Both the position numbers and the translations under genes were made by a program. 64,000 nt of DNA from Lota lota. Its lineage: Eukaryota; Chordata; Actinopteri; Gadiformes; Lotidae. This document shows positions 47,647 through 57,597 of this stretch, one piece after another. The notes beneath the pieces are model-generated. The model was not told the DNA's origin, did not search any database, and saw nothing but the letters and a program-made list of their open reading frames with translations. Every line of letters starts with the position of its first letter. Within the stretch, counting starts at the first letter, position 1. The DNA is taken from assembly GCA_026745465.1 (NCBI GenBank), contig JACYXH010000135.1, positions 2,273,492 to 2,337,491 on the forward strand, read 5' to 3'.

Positions 47647-48628
47647 TTAGCGGGGGATATTCTGGCATGTAATCAGGTACTCTGGGTAAGCCTGTGTATC
47701 GTTAAAAATGACAAACATCGAGGGATTGCTGAGGTTGTCTGTCACACTGTCGTATCTCAGGGGAATGTCCGAGCTCTCTTTGAGGGGTGCGGCTTTCATA
47801 GTATTGCAGCCCAGTGTAAAGTCCCCCGTCAACACTTTTGCTACAAAAATAAACTTGTGTCCATCTGCGTTTGGTGGCGAGTATTGATCATTCACAGACA
47901 GAGCAGAATTCACAGCAAAATACACCCCCTGGCCATATACCGTGGCTGTGAAGAGAACACAACACAACAATGAGATACATTAGAATAGAAAAGTAACATT
48001 TAAAAAACTGTTACAATATTCAGGGATTGAAAATATCCTTCCTAGAAAGTCAAACTACTGCCATGTTTTTTCTCCTCCAATGTCGGAAGTAATCAACTTG
48101 AGATATTGGCCTCTAGGCAAATCCAAAGGACCGATTCAAAATATCTGGGAGGATCTTTTGACTTACTGAAAGTCTGTAGCACAACAAGACAATTCCAGTT
48201 GGAAAGCAAAACCTATCAAAGGCTCCACATACCGTTCTTCCCACAGAAGCTTCTGTTGAATCCATGAAGGTATATGTCCTTCACGCTTGACTCGCTCGTT
48301 CCGTGGTAGAGGGTTCGTTCCACCTCGTTATGTATGCCACTTTGATAGATGCTGGCCTTCTTTAGCTTGTACTGATTGTACAGCAGGCGATTCCCCAGTT
48401 TCTCCACCTGGAGGACAATACATAACATCGTTAGACAATATTTGTCAATTATTTAGGGGGAATCAAAGTGTTTTTGTTGTATTGTCTCTCCAACCTTGAC
48501 AATCCTTATTTTGCTGTGGTATCCTTTGATGCTGCCGTAGAAATTCGTCACCATCTCCTGGAATTCGTCAGAATTCTCATCAATTCTGGAAACCTCCGGC
48601 AGTTTGGACAGCAGAGAACACTCCTCCT
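47647..48628 (-). CDS. parp10: parp10 ART catalytic domain (exons 8-10)
   Basis: Three exons (48628-48495, 48407-48233, 47945-47647) encode the C-terminal ADP-ribosyltransferase fold. The NAD-binding His is in RTLYHGTSES. The second triad residue is the Tyr of GQGVYFAV. The third position lies in LSNPSMFVIFNDTQAYPEYL. In human PARP10 these are His887, Tyr919 and Ile987 (positions counted from memory of the human protein). A non-Glu third residue fits mono- rather than poly-ADP-ribosylation. The protein ends ITCQNIPR and lacks the longer human tail. Confidence 0.9.
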
Positions 48629-51600
48629 CTGTCATCAATTGGTATTGAACATTAAAAACATTAAGGACAACATTCCCAATACAAATATCTGATAAGGCGG
48701 TTCAAAATGACATGCTAATAATTGAATACTAAGTACTAGCTTAGATTTATACTGTTTATATCAGTACACATTTCTATCCGTCTAATTTCCACACACACAC
48801 ACACCCAAAATAGAAACCAGAAAACGTTTTTACCTTCTACATCAACGTCCAAGTCACTGATCACGGTGCGAGCGACCATCACAGATTTCCCGGAGGCCAC
48901 GTTGTACTCTTGCATCTTAACGAGGTCAATGATGTGGGGCTGGCCGTTAAGCAAGACGGCCATCTCCTTCTCCTTCATCCTCCAGGTGTTCTCGATGAAC
49001 ACGATGGTGTCGGGTTCGTACGGCGTCATGGCCAAAGTGTCCGGGTCCTGCCTCGCCCACTGAAGGTTGCTCAGGAGTTCGGACTCGTCGCGGCGCGAGG
49101 AGACCCTGTGCAGCAGCAGCCGGACGTCGGGCAACGCCTCGGCCACAAAGTCTTTGAACCCGGAGACCGTGAGCCTGTTGCCCTGCACCTGGATCTCCAC
49201 CGCGTGCTTCCTCTTGATCACCTGCACGCACTGGCGGTGGAACTCCGACATGTCCGTGAGCCCCTTCTGCTCCATGCTCTCCTCCACCTGCCTGAGGGAG
49301 ATCTTCTTTTTGAGCGCTATGTCCGCGCGGATGAGGTCACTGCTGATGCCCGCAAACACTTGGACGTGGGCCACGTCGGCCGCTCTCATGTCTTCAAGTA
49401 GCGTGCGAAGGCACCTGGGCGTCGAGGGCTGGGTGCTCATCTGGTACGACGCGTAGGAACCTTGCTGCCTGGACAGCTCCAGGACCATCTGCAGTTCGTC
49501 TTCCTCCGCAGTGGAGAACAGGGAGTTCTGGATGGCCAGAGACATTTGTTCACGTTCCTTCAGGCCCGCGGCTCCCGGCCCAACTTTCAGCGAGGAAGGG
49601 CCGGCACTAGCGTTGTCGAGCATCATGGCGTCCTCTCCGGTGTCCCCCGCTGTGTAAAGATCCTCATCTTCGTCGTCGTCGTCCTCCTCCTCCTCCTCTT
49701 CCCGGCTCCCTGATGACCCGCGTCGATTAAAGAAACGAACAAAAGATAAACCATGGTTAGTAGGGGTGAAACAATTCATAAGACGCACGGTTCTGGTTTT
49801 GACATCCTCAAAATATCTAGGAGGAATTTTTTTACTTCCCGAGTCAAAACATTATCTGCCAGTCTGCTGTAATGAGCCGTTACAGTAAAGGTTGATCTGA
49901 CTCCGACTGTACGTAGTTAGCACAGATGGCTCCATGTCAACTTGTTCGTTCTTTTTGTGTAATAAAGGCTGTCTGGGCAAAATGTGTGCTGGAAAATGTG
50001 CGTGAGGTAGCAAGTGTATCGGGCCAAGCACTAAATACATGTTTGTGAACCCCGTATTGTGTACCACAAAAAAAAAATGGTCCCTGTGCATTTCTCCATC
50101 GCTGCGGAGATCTCTTTGGCCCTACCGTAATCAGCCGCCTATTGTCGCCTGAAGGCTGCCGTGAGAAGCTGTTAGTGTTTGGCTGCGGTTTCATTCGTTC
50201 GCCTAGTCCCGCCGATTGTCTCATCGACGTGTCGACTTGAGACGCGTTTGGACACCGTCCGCCACCCGCTCCGTTGTTTTTCCTTTGAGAAAGCGCCGCG
50301 GCGATTTCAGGTACGGGGGGAGGGGGGGAGGGGTCTCGATTTGAGGAATTTGCAGTGCAGTCCAAAAGGCCAGAATGTCTTCAGCCGCTGCTGATTGTGT
50401 GCTAAAGCTCGCCGTGCTCGAGGCCACAGCGCCCGGTCCGACCAAGCGACACGCCGTGTCCAATCGTGTCTCTGTACCTCGGACTCTGCGAGTGTCACTT
50501 GACTTTAATTCCAGTATATACTCGATTGGTTTGTGTCTACACATGACGTTGTTGACATGTATGATTTACAGTTAGTGATTCATGTATTGTTCGGTTTGCA
50601 GTGCGTACCGATCCATGCACCGTGCACCCCGTAGCGTACAGTTCAATGCGAATAAACAAACGGTTTCACCGCTAATAGATAGCCAAAGTAATATACTACC
50701 TTTGTCCGAAGCTCCGTTGTCTGTTAAAGCTGAATGGAGGCTGGCTGTAGGGCAAGCTGAAGCCACTTTCTGGAAGTTTCTGTGGGACAGGAGTTTCCAT
50801 GCATCTTCAAAGATGCCCTTGAATGAAAAAAGTGGATTGTGGTAAGAAGAAAATCCCCAAATGCAGATTGCTGCAGAATTTTCCAAGGAGCATCCCAACC
50901 CCTTCCTCCACTCCCTCACACCCCACCCTAACCCCAGCCCTCACCCTAACCTCCCCCCTCCCCTTATCCTTGCACCTTCCCCTTCCCAACTCCCCACCCT
51001 AACCCCAGCCCCTACCCTAAACCCAACCTTTGCCCTCACCCTAACCTCCCCCTATCCTAACCATAACCCCCTCCCCTTCCTCACACCCTACCCTAACCCC
51101 AGCCTTTACCCAAATCTCCCCCTAACCTCCTCCCCTTCCCCCATCCTAACCCTAACCCCCTCCCCTTCCTCACCCCCCACCCTAACCCCAACCCACACCT
51201 TAACCACATCCCCTTCTCGTAACCCTCCCTTCCCTCACACCCCAGCCCCACCCCCAAAGTATTACACCCCCATTAGTATTAGTATTAATGTGTGGTCTCA
51301 CATCAGATGTGATATACCAACTTACCATATATGATATGCCATATTTCTTATATATACACACACCAATATATGCAATAATGGGGAAATAATTGTGTCACGT
51401 TGATCATCACCTGACTCTGTAGCGGTGCCCAGTGGATCTTGTCCAAGCCGATGCAGATCTGGAACTTTGCCCGCATTTCGTTAAGGATGCTGGTCCCCTC
51501 CGTTTCTACCAGGAAGCGGGCCACACCCGACTGGTTTACTGTGATGGTTTTGGTACAAACTGATGACACCATGCTTTGTAAGAGCTCTTGTGCATTTTGA

Positions 51601-54600
51601 CAATGACCAGCCAAGCCCCGAATCTAGAATTTGCATTTAGCAAAAGAAAGCAGAAATTGGTTTGAGTTTAAAAAAAAACTTGATGATGATGCATCACTAT
51701 TGTATTAAAGATAATAATGTTTTGTGTTTGATGTCAACATGCGACATACCGTTAAACCGCAATGCTCTTTCCCATCTACTGGAATAATCACAACTTGGTT
51801 CATGTCGGCCATCAGCTGATGGAAATACATCTGGACGTAATGAAGCATGCCAGGCTCCATGGCGATGAACTTCTCCTGCTCAATGGGGGTAAGGAGGAAT
51901 TCTGTAACTTTGCTACGCTTCTCGTCCTCCAATCCTTTCAGCGTCAACACGTCCACATTCCCCCCATCTTCAGACACCCTCGCCGAACACAATCCTAACG
52001 TCTGAAGGAACGTCGACCACTCCTCAGAGTACAGCATGCACTCGTATTCCTTTTCCACCGGGATGCAGATTGCACACAGTTGGGACGTTAGCAAGACACA
52101 CGCCTGGGTCGCCAGGTCCTGAGACAGTGAAGTAACCACGACAACCTTGTTTAACACTGTGTAGATTGCGGTAATCCCCAGTTGAGTGAAGGTTTGCAGC
52201 AGTTTTTCTCGCACATCGTCATGTTCAAGGAACTTGGCCATTTCAATGTCAAGGGTCACCGTTGCCTGAGCCATTCCAGCGAATAAGTTGACAATGGTGG
52301 TCTTCAGAACCTCCAGTGCCTGTTTGTCAGGTCCGATGAGGTTAACAGCGTCATCTTTGATCTGCATGTTTACAGTGGGATGTGTCTGGTGGATGCCCTG
52401 TGAAAGGGTGCTCATTTGGAACAATTGGAGTTTCATGGAGTCCTGGATTGTAATGTCAACCAAGTGTGTCTCTGGCATGACCTCTGTGACGTCCTCCATG
52501 GTTCTGTCTACTATGTCAATATACTTCATGTTGGAGTTGACGGTTGCTAACGCGGTCTGCTGATAGGGCCGGATGTCAATACTATTGAGAGTCGGAGAAC
52601 TGGCCTGTGGTTGAACAGAATCCAAAAGGTCTACCTTGCTCTCAGGGCTGTCGTCTGAGGAGACACTTTGACTACTCTGTGATGGATCACTTTGTGCGTG
52701 ACAAGCTGACGGTTGGTTGAATACATAGAAGGGTGACACGGTGAGGGTGGTATCCTTCAGTTTGTGTGGATGATTCAGGACATGTTCCACAGCTAGATAT
52801 GGAGAAAAGAGTTGATCAAAAGAAAAACTGGAGATCCTAGTGATCAAAGGCAAATATACTTTTCCAGTGGCCATTTTGCTATCCAAGGATAAGAAAATTA
52901 TGAGTTACCCAACCTGAAGAATGATGGTTTATCCAATACCTTTATATATTAATAGTAATAATAAAATAAAATAATAAAATCATAATGTAAGAAAAGTATT
53001 CAATTTATATCCAGTGCAAGTTACCTTGTTTCAGTGGTCATTAAACAATGCTATGTGCAATTTTAAAAGTTATTTAACACCCACTGACATGGAGAGTAAA
53101 AACATAATTTAATATAATATGTCAAAGGCAGATTCTAAGGTAACATTTTCTGTATATGGATAGAAAAGACATTTCACAGCTTAACTCCATAGCTGTATAG
53201 ATGGCGAGAACAGGTGTGACTGCCTTTTTTTCCTCCATATATAGCCTAGATAGATCAACGTTACTTTATCACAGCGAACATCAACATCTACTTGGTCAAT
53301 CATTGAAATTATTTTAGCAATGGGCTTCACCTTTTTAGTCATTGGCGTGTTTGACATGTAATACATTCTTTCGTATTTTGTTCTCATTTATGTAATTCAA
53401 GCACCCTGTTTGAAGGAGGGGAACCCAAATGCAGAAGGAAGCTTTAGTACATGTAAACAGAAAAGCCTAAAACAAAGTAGGAAACGACCAGCTGGGGCAG
53501 GTACTAAGAAACTTAAATACACATGTGATCCGAATAACTAATTAACATGGACGACAAACATTGCACTAACAGCAGCAAGGAAAAACCAGTAGTGAATGGG
53601 GTTGGGGCCGGATCATTACAAACACTGTGGTCAGAGGCTTTGTTAAGTATAATGGAACAAATGTAACTAAATATCTGTAATTTGTCATTGGACTGGCACA
53701 TGCGGCCCTTCACTATGAAATGTCGCGGTGCAGCAGAAGGACTTACCTTCAAGGTGGACAAAGGTCACCCGTGCAGTGCTCTCCGAGAGCATGACGACCT
53801 CCTTCACCTTCAGATTTGAATCCTGGCTGCCCTCAAAGTGCAGCGTCAGCATCGTGACGGAGAGGCCGGGGTGGAGGTTCTCCACCAGGATGGAGTCTGT
53901 CTGCTCTATTTGCTCAAGGGTGATCTTGGAGCCCTCCAGCGGCTTCTTGGATATCTTGGCGCTCAGGCTGAAGAAGTCTGTGCACCCCGAGAAGAACAAT
54001 AATTAGGATTAATAAGTAGTACAAATGATAGCCTATATTGCTAGATAGAGATAGCCTGGAGACCATCCTGATCACGTGACTTCACATTCTGTTTCGCTAC
54101 ACGGAACATTCTGGACCTCCAGCCACTCACATCGATTTCAGTGGGCGGGAGTACTTGCCTTGGCAGATAAGCTCCTTCAGCCAATCAGCGTAACAAAACA
54201 TGTGACTCCATCCCGGTGGCTGTTCAGTGATACACGGGATTGAGAACGGCGAAAATGTGTTTTCCGCCAAGAAACAACGCTAGTGCATACTCTTGTGCTT
54301 GTATAACAGTTATTGAGTCTATTTCCGCAATAACTGCACTTATGGTTGTGTTTGATAATGTTGACGTTACCGCTCGTTGCTTCGGGAGACGCCATTACCG
54401 TTTTTCCATCAACTACGACGACACAGTCCCTGATTGGCCCCGATTACATTGTCATTTCGGGAAATCGATGTGGGTGGCTAGAGGTCCTGACTGATCCGTG
54501 TAGTGTAACAATGTGAGGTCACGTGATCAGGATGGTCACCAGGCTTCTTTCTTTCCCAACCCCTTAAGGGGGTGCACATTTCCCATCATATCCTAAAATC

Positions 54601-55463
54601 AACATCGTACATGCATCCAGTGATGGATGCTCGCTCATAATACTTTCATGGATTAAGGTCTGCTACTTTTATCTGCCAAGGCACGGGTAGTAGACCTAAC
54701 TAGTGAAGATACGTCTGCTACCCATACCTTGGTACATAAAAGGAGCAGACCCCTAACTAGTGTAATGAGGTTGTCCCGCAATGGCATCTCTGAGAAAAGG
54801 GTCTATTAGCCATGTCCGACCTGTAGCGAGGGGCCGATGTAAATAGATGAGGAGAGCATCTCTGCCAGGCAGCGGGGTCAGGGTGTAGTCGTCCACGTCC
54901 ACCTCCATCACGTTCTCCACGTACAGCTCCACCAGCTCCATGCAGGTGTTGGGCTGGATGCCACACAGCAGCAGCCGCCGCTGGTCCTTCATGACGGGTC
55001 TTCTCACGGTAATCTCCGCGTTGTAAACAACATGTTGCTCTTTGGACAACACCCGTGCGGCGACTGCTTGGGAGACAAAAACATTGAGGTGAGGTGGGGT
55101 GGGGTGGGGTGGGGGGAGGGGGGGTGGACTTATATGGGTATAGATACATAACGATTGTTTAAGAATAATTATATTACAATGTATTTCTGAGATGGGTCTC
55201 ATTACTTTACACAATTGTAAACGATCGACCGGACATCACCACTGTTGGTCAGACATTAAAGGCTCAGTCATGATAGTTGATCTCTGCTTGCCTTCGGCCT
55301 CTTCAAAAACCAGAAAGGCATGGTCCCCGTTCTTCTGCACCGACACGAGCGGACCTCCACCAGAGCGGCGCTTGTTAGCGAAGTACAGCAACAGCAGCTC
55401 CTCGTCTACACCCTCAGGTAAACCCCGTACCTCCACCGTCTTCTCCACATTCTCAATAGACAT
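47647..55463 (-). CDS. parp10: PARP10, mono-ADP-ribosyltransferase
   Basis: Exons, 5' to 3': 55463-55292, 55066-54821, 53977-53747, 52792-51750, 51623-51411, 50817-50700, 49709-48834, 48628-48495, 48407-48233, 47945-47647. Phases close to 3507 bases, 1168 residues (human about 1025). PARP10 transfers single ADP-ribose units to proteins. The N-terminus is RRM-like (TVEVRGLPEGVDEELLLLYF, RRSGGGPL). The middle, including the 1043-base exon, looks like KH-type RNA-binding repeats (weak inference). Two ubiquitin-interacting motifs lie near residues 725-757 (REQMSLAIQNSL, EEDELQMVLELSRQQ). The C-terminal ART domain has LYHGT (His1046), GFNRSFCGKN, YGQGVYFA (Tyr1078) and YSPPNADGHK. The third triad position is Met1146 where human has Ile987. 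The RRM plus UIM layout argues for PARP10 rather than PARP14/15. The first intron uses a GC donor. Confidence 0.93.
48834..49709 (-). CDS. parp10: parp10 exon 7, acidic run and ubiquitin-interacting motifs
   Basis: This 876-base exon begins GSREEEEEEDDDDEDEDLY. It then carries two adjacent UIM-like helices (REQMSLAIQNSL; DELQMVLELSRQQ) matching the spacing of the paired UIMs in mammalian PARP10. The rest (FAGISSDLIRADIALKKKI onward, ending SDLDVDVEG) leads into the catalytic domain and contains RLTVSGF and WRMKEKEMAVLLNGQPHIID. The acidic start is encoded by a CTC/CTT-rich tract at 49679-49700. Confidence 0.9.
50105..50480. promoter_or_regulatory. CpG-dense patch inside parp10 intron 6
   Basis: About 375 bases are much richer in CpG than the surrounding intron (for example GACGTGTCGACTTGAGACGC and GAAAGCGCCGCGGCGATTTC). 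On the plus strand it ends in a donor-like TTTCAG|GTACGG. A minus-strand frame of 142 codons lies here with no similarity I know. It could be an internal promoter for a short parp10 form, an antisense non-coding RNA, or a chance CpG cluster. Confidence 0.3.
50890..51260. repeat. Degenerate CCCTAA-like C-rich tract in parp10 intron
   Basis: About 370 bases on the plus strand consist of CACCCTAACC, CCTACCCTAA, CCATCCTAACCCTAACC and CCCTCCCCTTCC variants. It resembles an eroded telomere-like or C-rich minisatellite. The parp10 transcript strand is correspondingly rich in GGGTTAGGG-type runs. It lies between the 213-base and 118-base exons. Confidence 0.85.
54053..54545. mobile_element. MITE-like element, family 6, long near-perfect ends
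   Basis: This 493-base element has a left end AGCCTGGAGACCATCCTGAT, CACGTGAC, TTCACATT. The right end is its near-perfect inverse: AATGTGAG, GTCACGTGATCAGGATGGTC, ACCAGGCT. Only two mismatches occur in about 36 bases. The interior has no intact gene; one 84-codon plus frame is not recognised. It lies in parp10 intron 2. Confidence 0.8.
54657..54752. mobile_element. Short foldback element, family 4, copy B
   Basis: The left arm GGTCTGCTACTTTTATCTGC, then CAAGGCACGGGTAGTAGAC, faces the right arm GTCTGCTACCCATACCTTGG, then TACATAAAAGGAGCAGACC. It shares its ends with the cpsf1 copy at 39346-39442, but the inner arm differs. It ends about 70 bases from parp10 exon 2. Confidence 0.65.
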
Positions 55464-56458
55464 CCTAACGTGATCTAGGTACAGGTCTGGGTTGTTATTT
55501 TGAAGTCGTATGAGTTACACGTGTGCCATAAACAAAGCATTATAAACAGCCTGGTGTAAACAACAATAGCACTCAAGCTACATTCACTATAATATATAGT
55601 ATTGTTGTTTACATGTGGTAGGCCTACTTTGTTCAGGGTAACAGTTAGCCTACCTAGCAGGGTAGTGTTACATACCTTCAAAACGAAATCGTTAATTTGC
55701 GTGGAGAACATTGGCAGTATGCATCAATATTACACATGCAGCGGCACAATTCTTTATTTATGTTTCATAAACTTTCATGCTTGTTGGAGACGATATGCAA
55801 ATATTCGAAAGTGAAACCAATCACGAGGGGCTGCTGCCGTTCTCAAAATAAGAGTCACTTTGGAGATACAATATTGACAACGAAATGTAATCTGACGATT
55901 GCAAGAATGTCGATGTTTTGACAATAATTTAAGGTCCACTTACTTGAAGTTCACATCGTCACGTCGCGTAAACGTACTTCCTTGTTATGGAGCAGACTCG
56001 TCGGTAGGTGGCGCATGTCTTCAAGTGGACAAAACAGTCACCCTATTTTCACTATTACCATTGTAGAAGACATCATACATGGTTAGGCAGGGAGAGGATC
56101 CCGAATTGTAGCAGTACACCGGTCTACCACATCAGTTTCCGGTATCGTACTTCCTGTATAAGGAGCCAGGTACGGGTTCTGTTTATTTGTCCACTCCATG
56201 TCATGAAAGGAGCCACTGAAACAAAGCTTATCTCAGATCGAGAAGTCCGACAATGCTTAGCTGTTGATCTGAAGTCTGATTTGTGAGACTAACGCAATGC
56301 TGAATCCAACCATTTCCATCCAACAATTTCCATCTAGCTGTAATGTTGTGACTTACAGTTCCAGTGAAGGAAAGTGTGCCATTAAAGCAATGGCAAGTAA
56401 GACTTCACTGGACACGGTTTCAATACACGTGGATTAAGCGGAAGGATAGGTTTATTTT

Positions 56459-56473
56459 CCACTAGATGGCAGT
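56459..56473 (+). promoter_or_regulatory. candidate CTCF-type site
   Basis: CCACTAGATGGCAGT fits the vertebrate CTCF core CCASYAGRKGGCRSY (from memory) at all positions. It lies between parp10 and the sialyltransferase gene, just beyond the likely 3' end of the latter. Motif evidence only. Confidence 0.45.
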
Positions 56474-56538
56474 GCTCTCTTTGAGATAAATAGTCCGTGT
56501 TGACACAAAGTCTGAGCTACACAAGACGGCGAACCATC

Positions 56539-56544
56539 TTTATT
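56539..56544 (-). terminator. candidate polyadenylation signal for the sialyltransferase gene
   Basis: AATAAA on the minus strand, about 1050 bases after the stop codon. Earlier weak hexamers exist, so the 3' end is not certain. Confidence 0.35.
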
Positions 56545-57552
56545 GATGCTGGTAATGATAATAATTAAATACTAATAATAATGTTCACATTTGTTTGTTC
56601 GTTAAATACACATCAGGCTACAGTGTCTGAGATACAAATAAATCACATTAAAACAATGACCTAAAATGAACAAGGCACAGGGAACCAAACCGTGAGAGAG
56701 AACAGTGACGTCAGGAGAAACGACACTACCGTGCATTGGTATCATAAATATTTCTTTTTCATTTATAAAACAAACAAAAATCTACATTCCCCTTTTGGTC
56801 TACAAATCTGCATAGAATGGGCATCAAACACTATTGTCACGTTTCCTAATGTTATACAAATATATACAAATATTTTCCAAGCATCATCCACATCAACAAA
56901 AAATATATCCCCAAAAATATTTGCATTATGAAATACATTAAAAGGTTTATTAAGTGCAAAACGTTTGAGGCACTTAAAAGTCAAACTCTTGAAGTGGGCT
57001 ACCAAAATGATAGACAGTGTGTCTATCAAAAGGCACTTGAAAGCGAAGTGAAAGACATGTGACATGGCACAGTCTTCGTCTCCTTAGTCCTTAAAAGTAC
57101 TGGTGGCTTTGCAGAGGTTTTATCGACGTGATATGGAATGCACTTGAAAGTGAGGCCAAAAGTATTTTCCAAAACACAGCAAACGGATAGAGTTGAGGCC
57201 ACTTTTCGACCATTCATTTCAAGAATGACCATCATTCAGACCATGATTTCCAACGGATTTCCTTAAACTATGTACAGTTTGTAATCTTTCAATATAAAAA
57301 AAAAATTCACATTGGTTGCTAAATAGGCTAAAGCAAGTTTCAGCATGACGCCATATCCATCAACAAGCATTGTACTTAGTTCTCCCTGTTCTGTTGGTTT
57401 TCCTCCCCATTGAAATGGTGAGAAACGGACAAGTTTTATTACTTGAATCCTACCCTTTACCACATGTGAATAAAAAACAAAAAACACAATCAATATGCCT
57501 GTTTACCAAAGCATGGCCTATGGGACACAAAGTCTGTGTGTTTGGGCAGAGA

Positions 57553-57574
57553 GGGGGGGGGGGGGGGGGGGGGG
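57553..57574. repeat. 22-base G run
   Basis: This pure G tract begins about 25 bases after the sialyltransferase stop codon in the transcript sense, where it becomes a C run in the 3' UTR. Confidence 0.92.
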
Positions 57575-57597
57575 AGGCTGGCTATCATATCATGTCA

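Larger units (their letters stand above)
55464..57597. other. Intergenic: parp10 5' flank and sialyltransferase 3' UTR
   Basis: The parp10 start is at the left edge. The right half is probably the long 3' UTR of the sialyltransferase, with a minus-strand AATAAA at 56539-56544. A 22-base G run lies at 57553-57574. A candidate CTCF-type site is at 56459-56473. I see no additional coding exon. Confidence 0.5.

Noticed and set aside
49937..50365. A 142-codon minus-strand frame in parp10 intron 6 as an exon
   Set aside because: The exons ending at 50700 and starting at 49709 join in perfect phase without it. Kept only as a CpG-patch observation.
50890..51260. True telomeric sequence
   Set aside because: The repeats are too irregular (CCCTCCCC and CCCCAGCC mixed in) and sit inside an intron of an intact gene.
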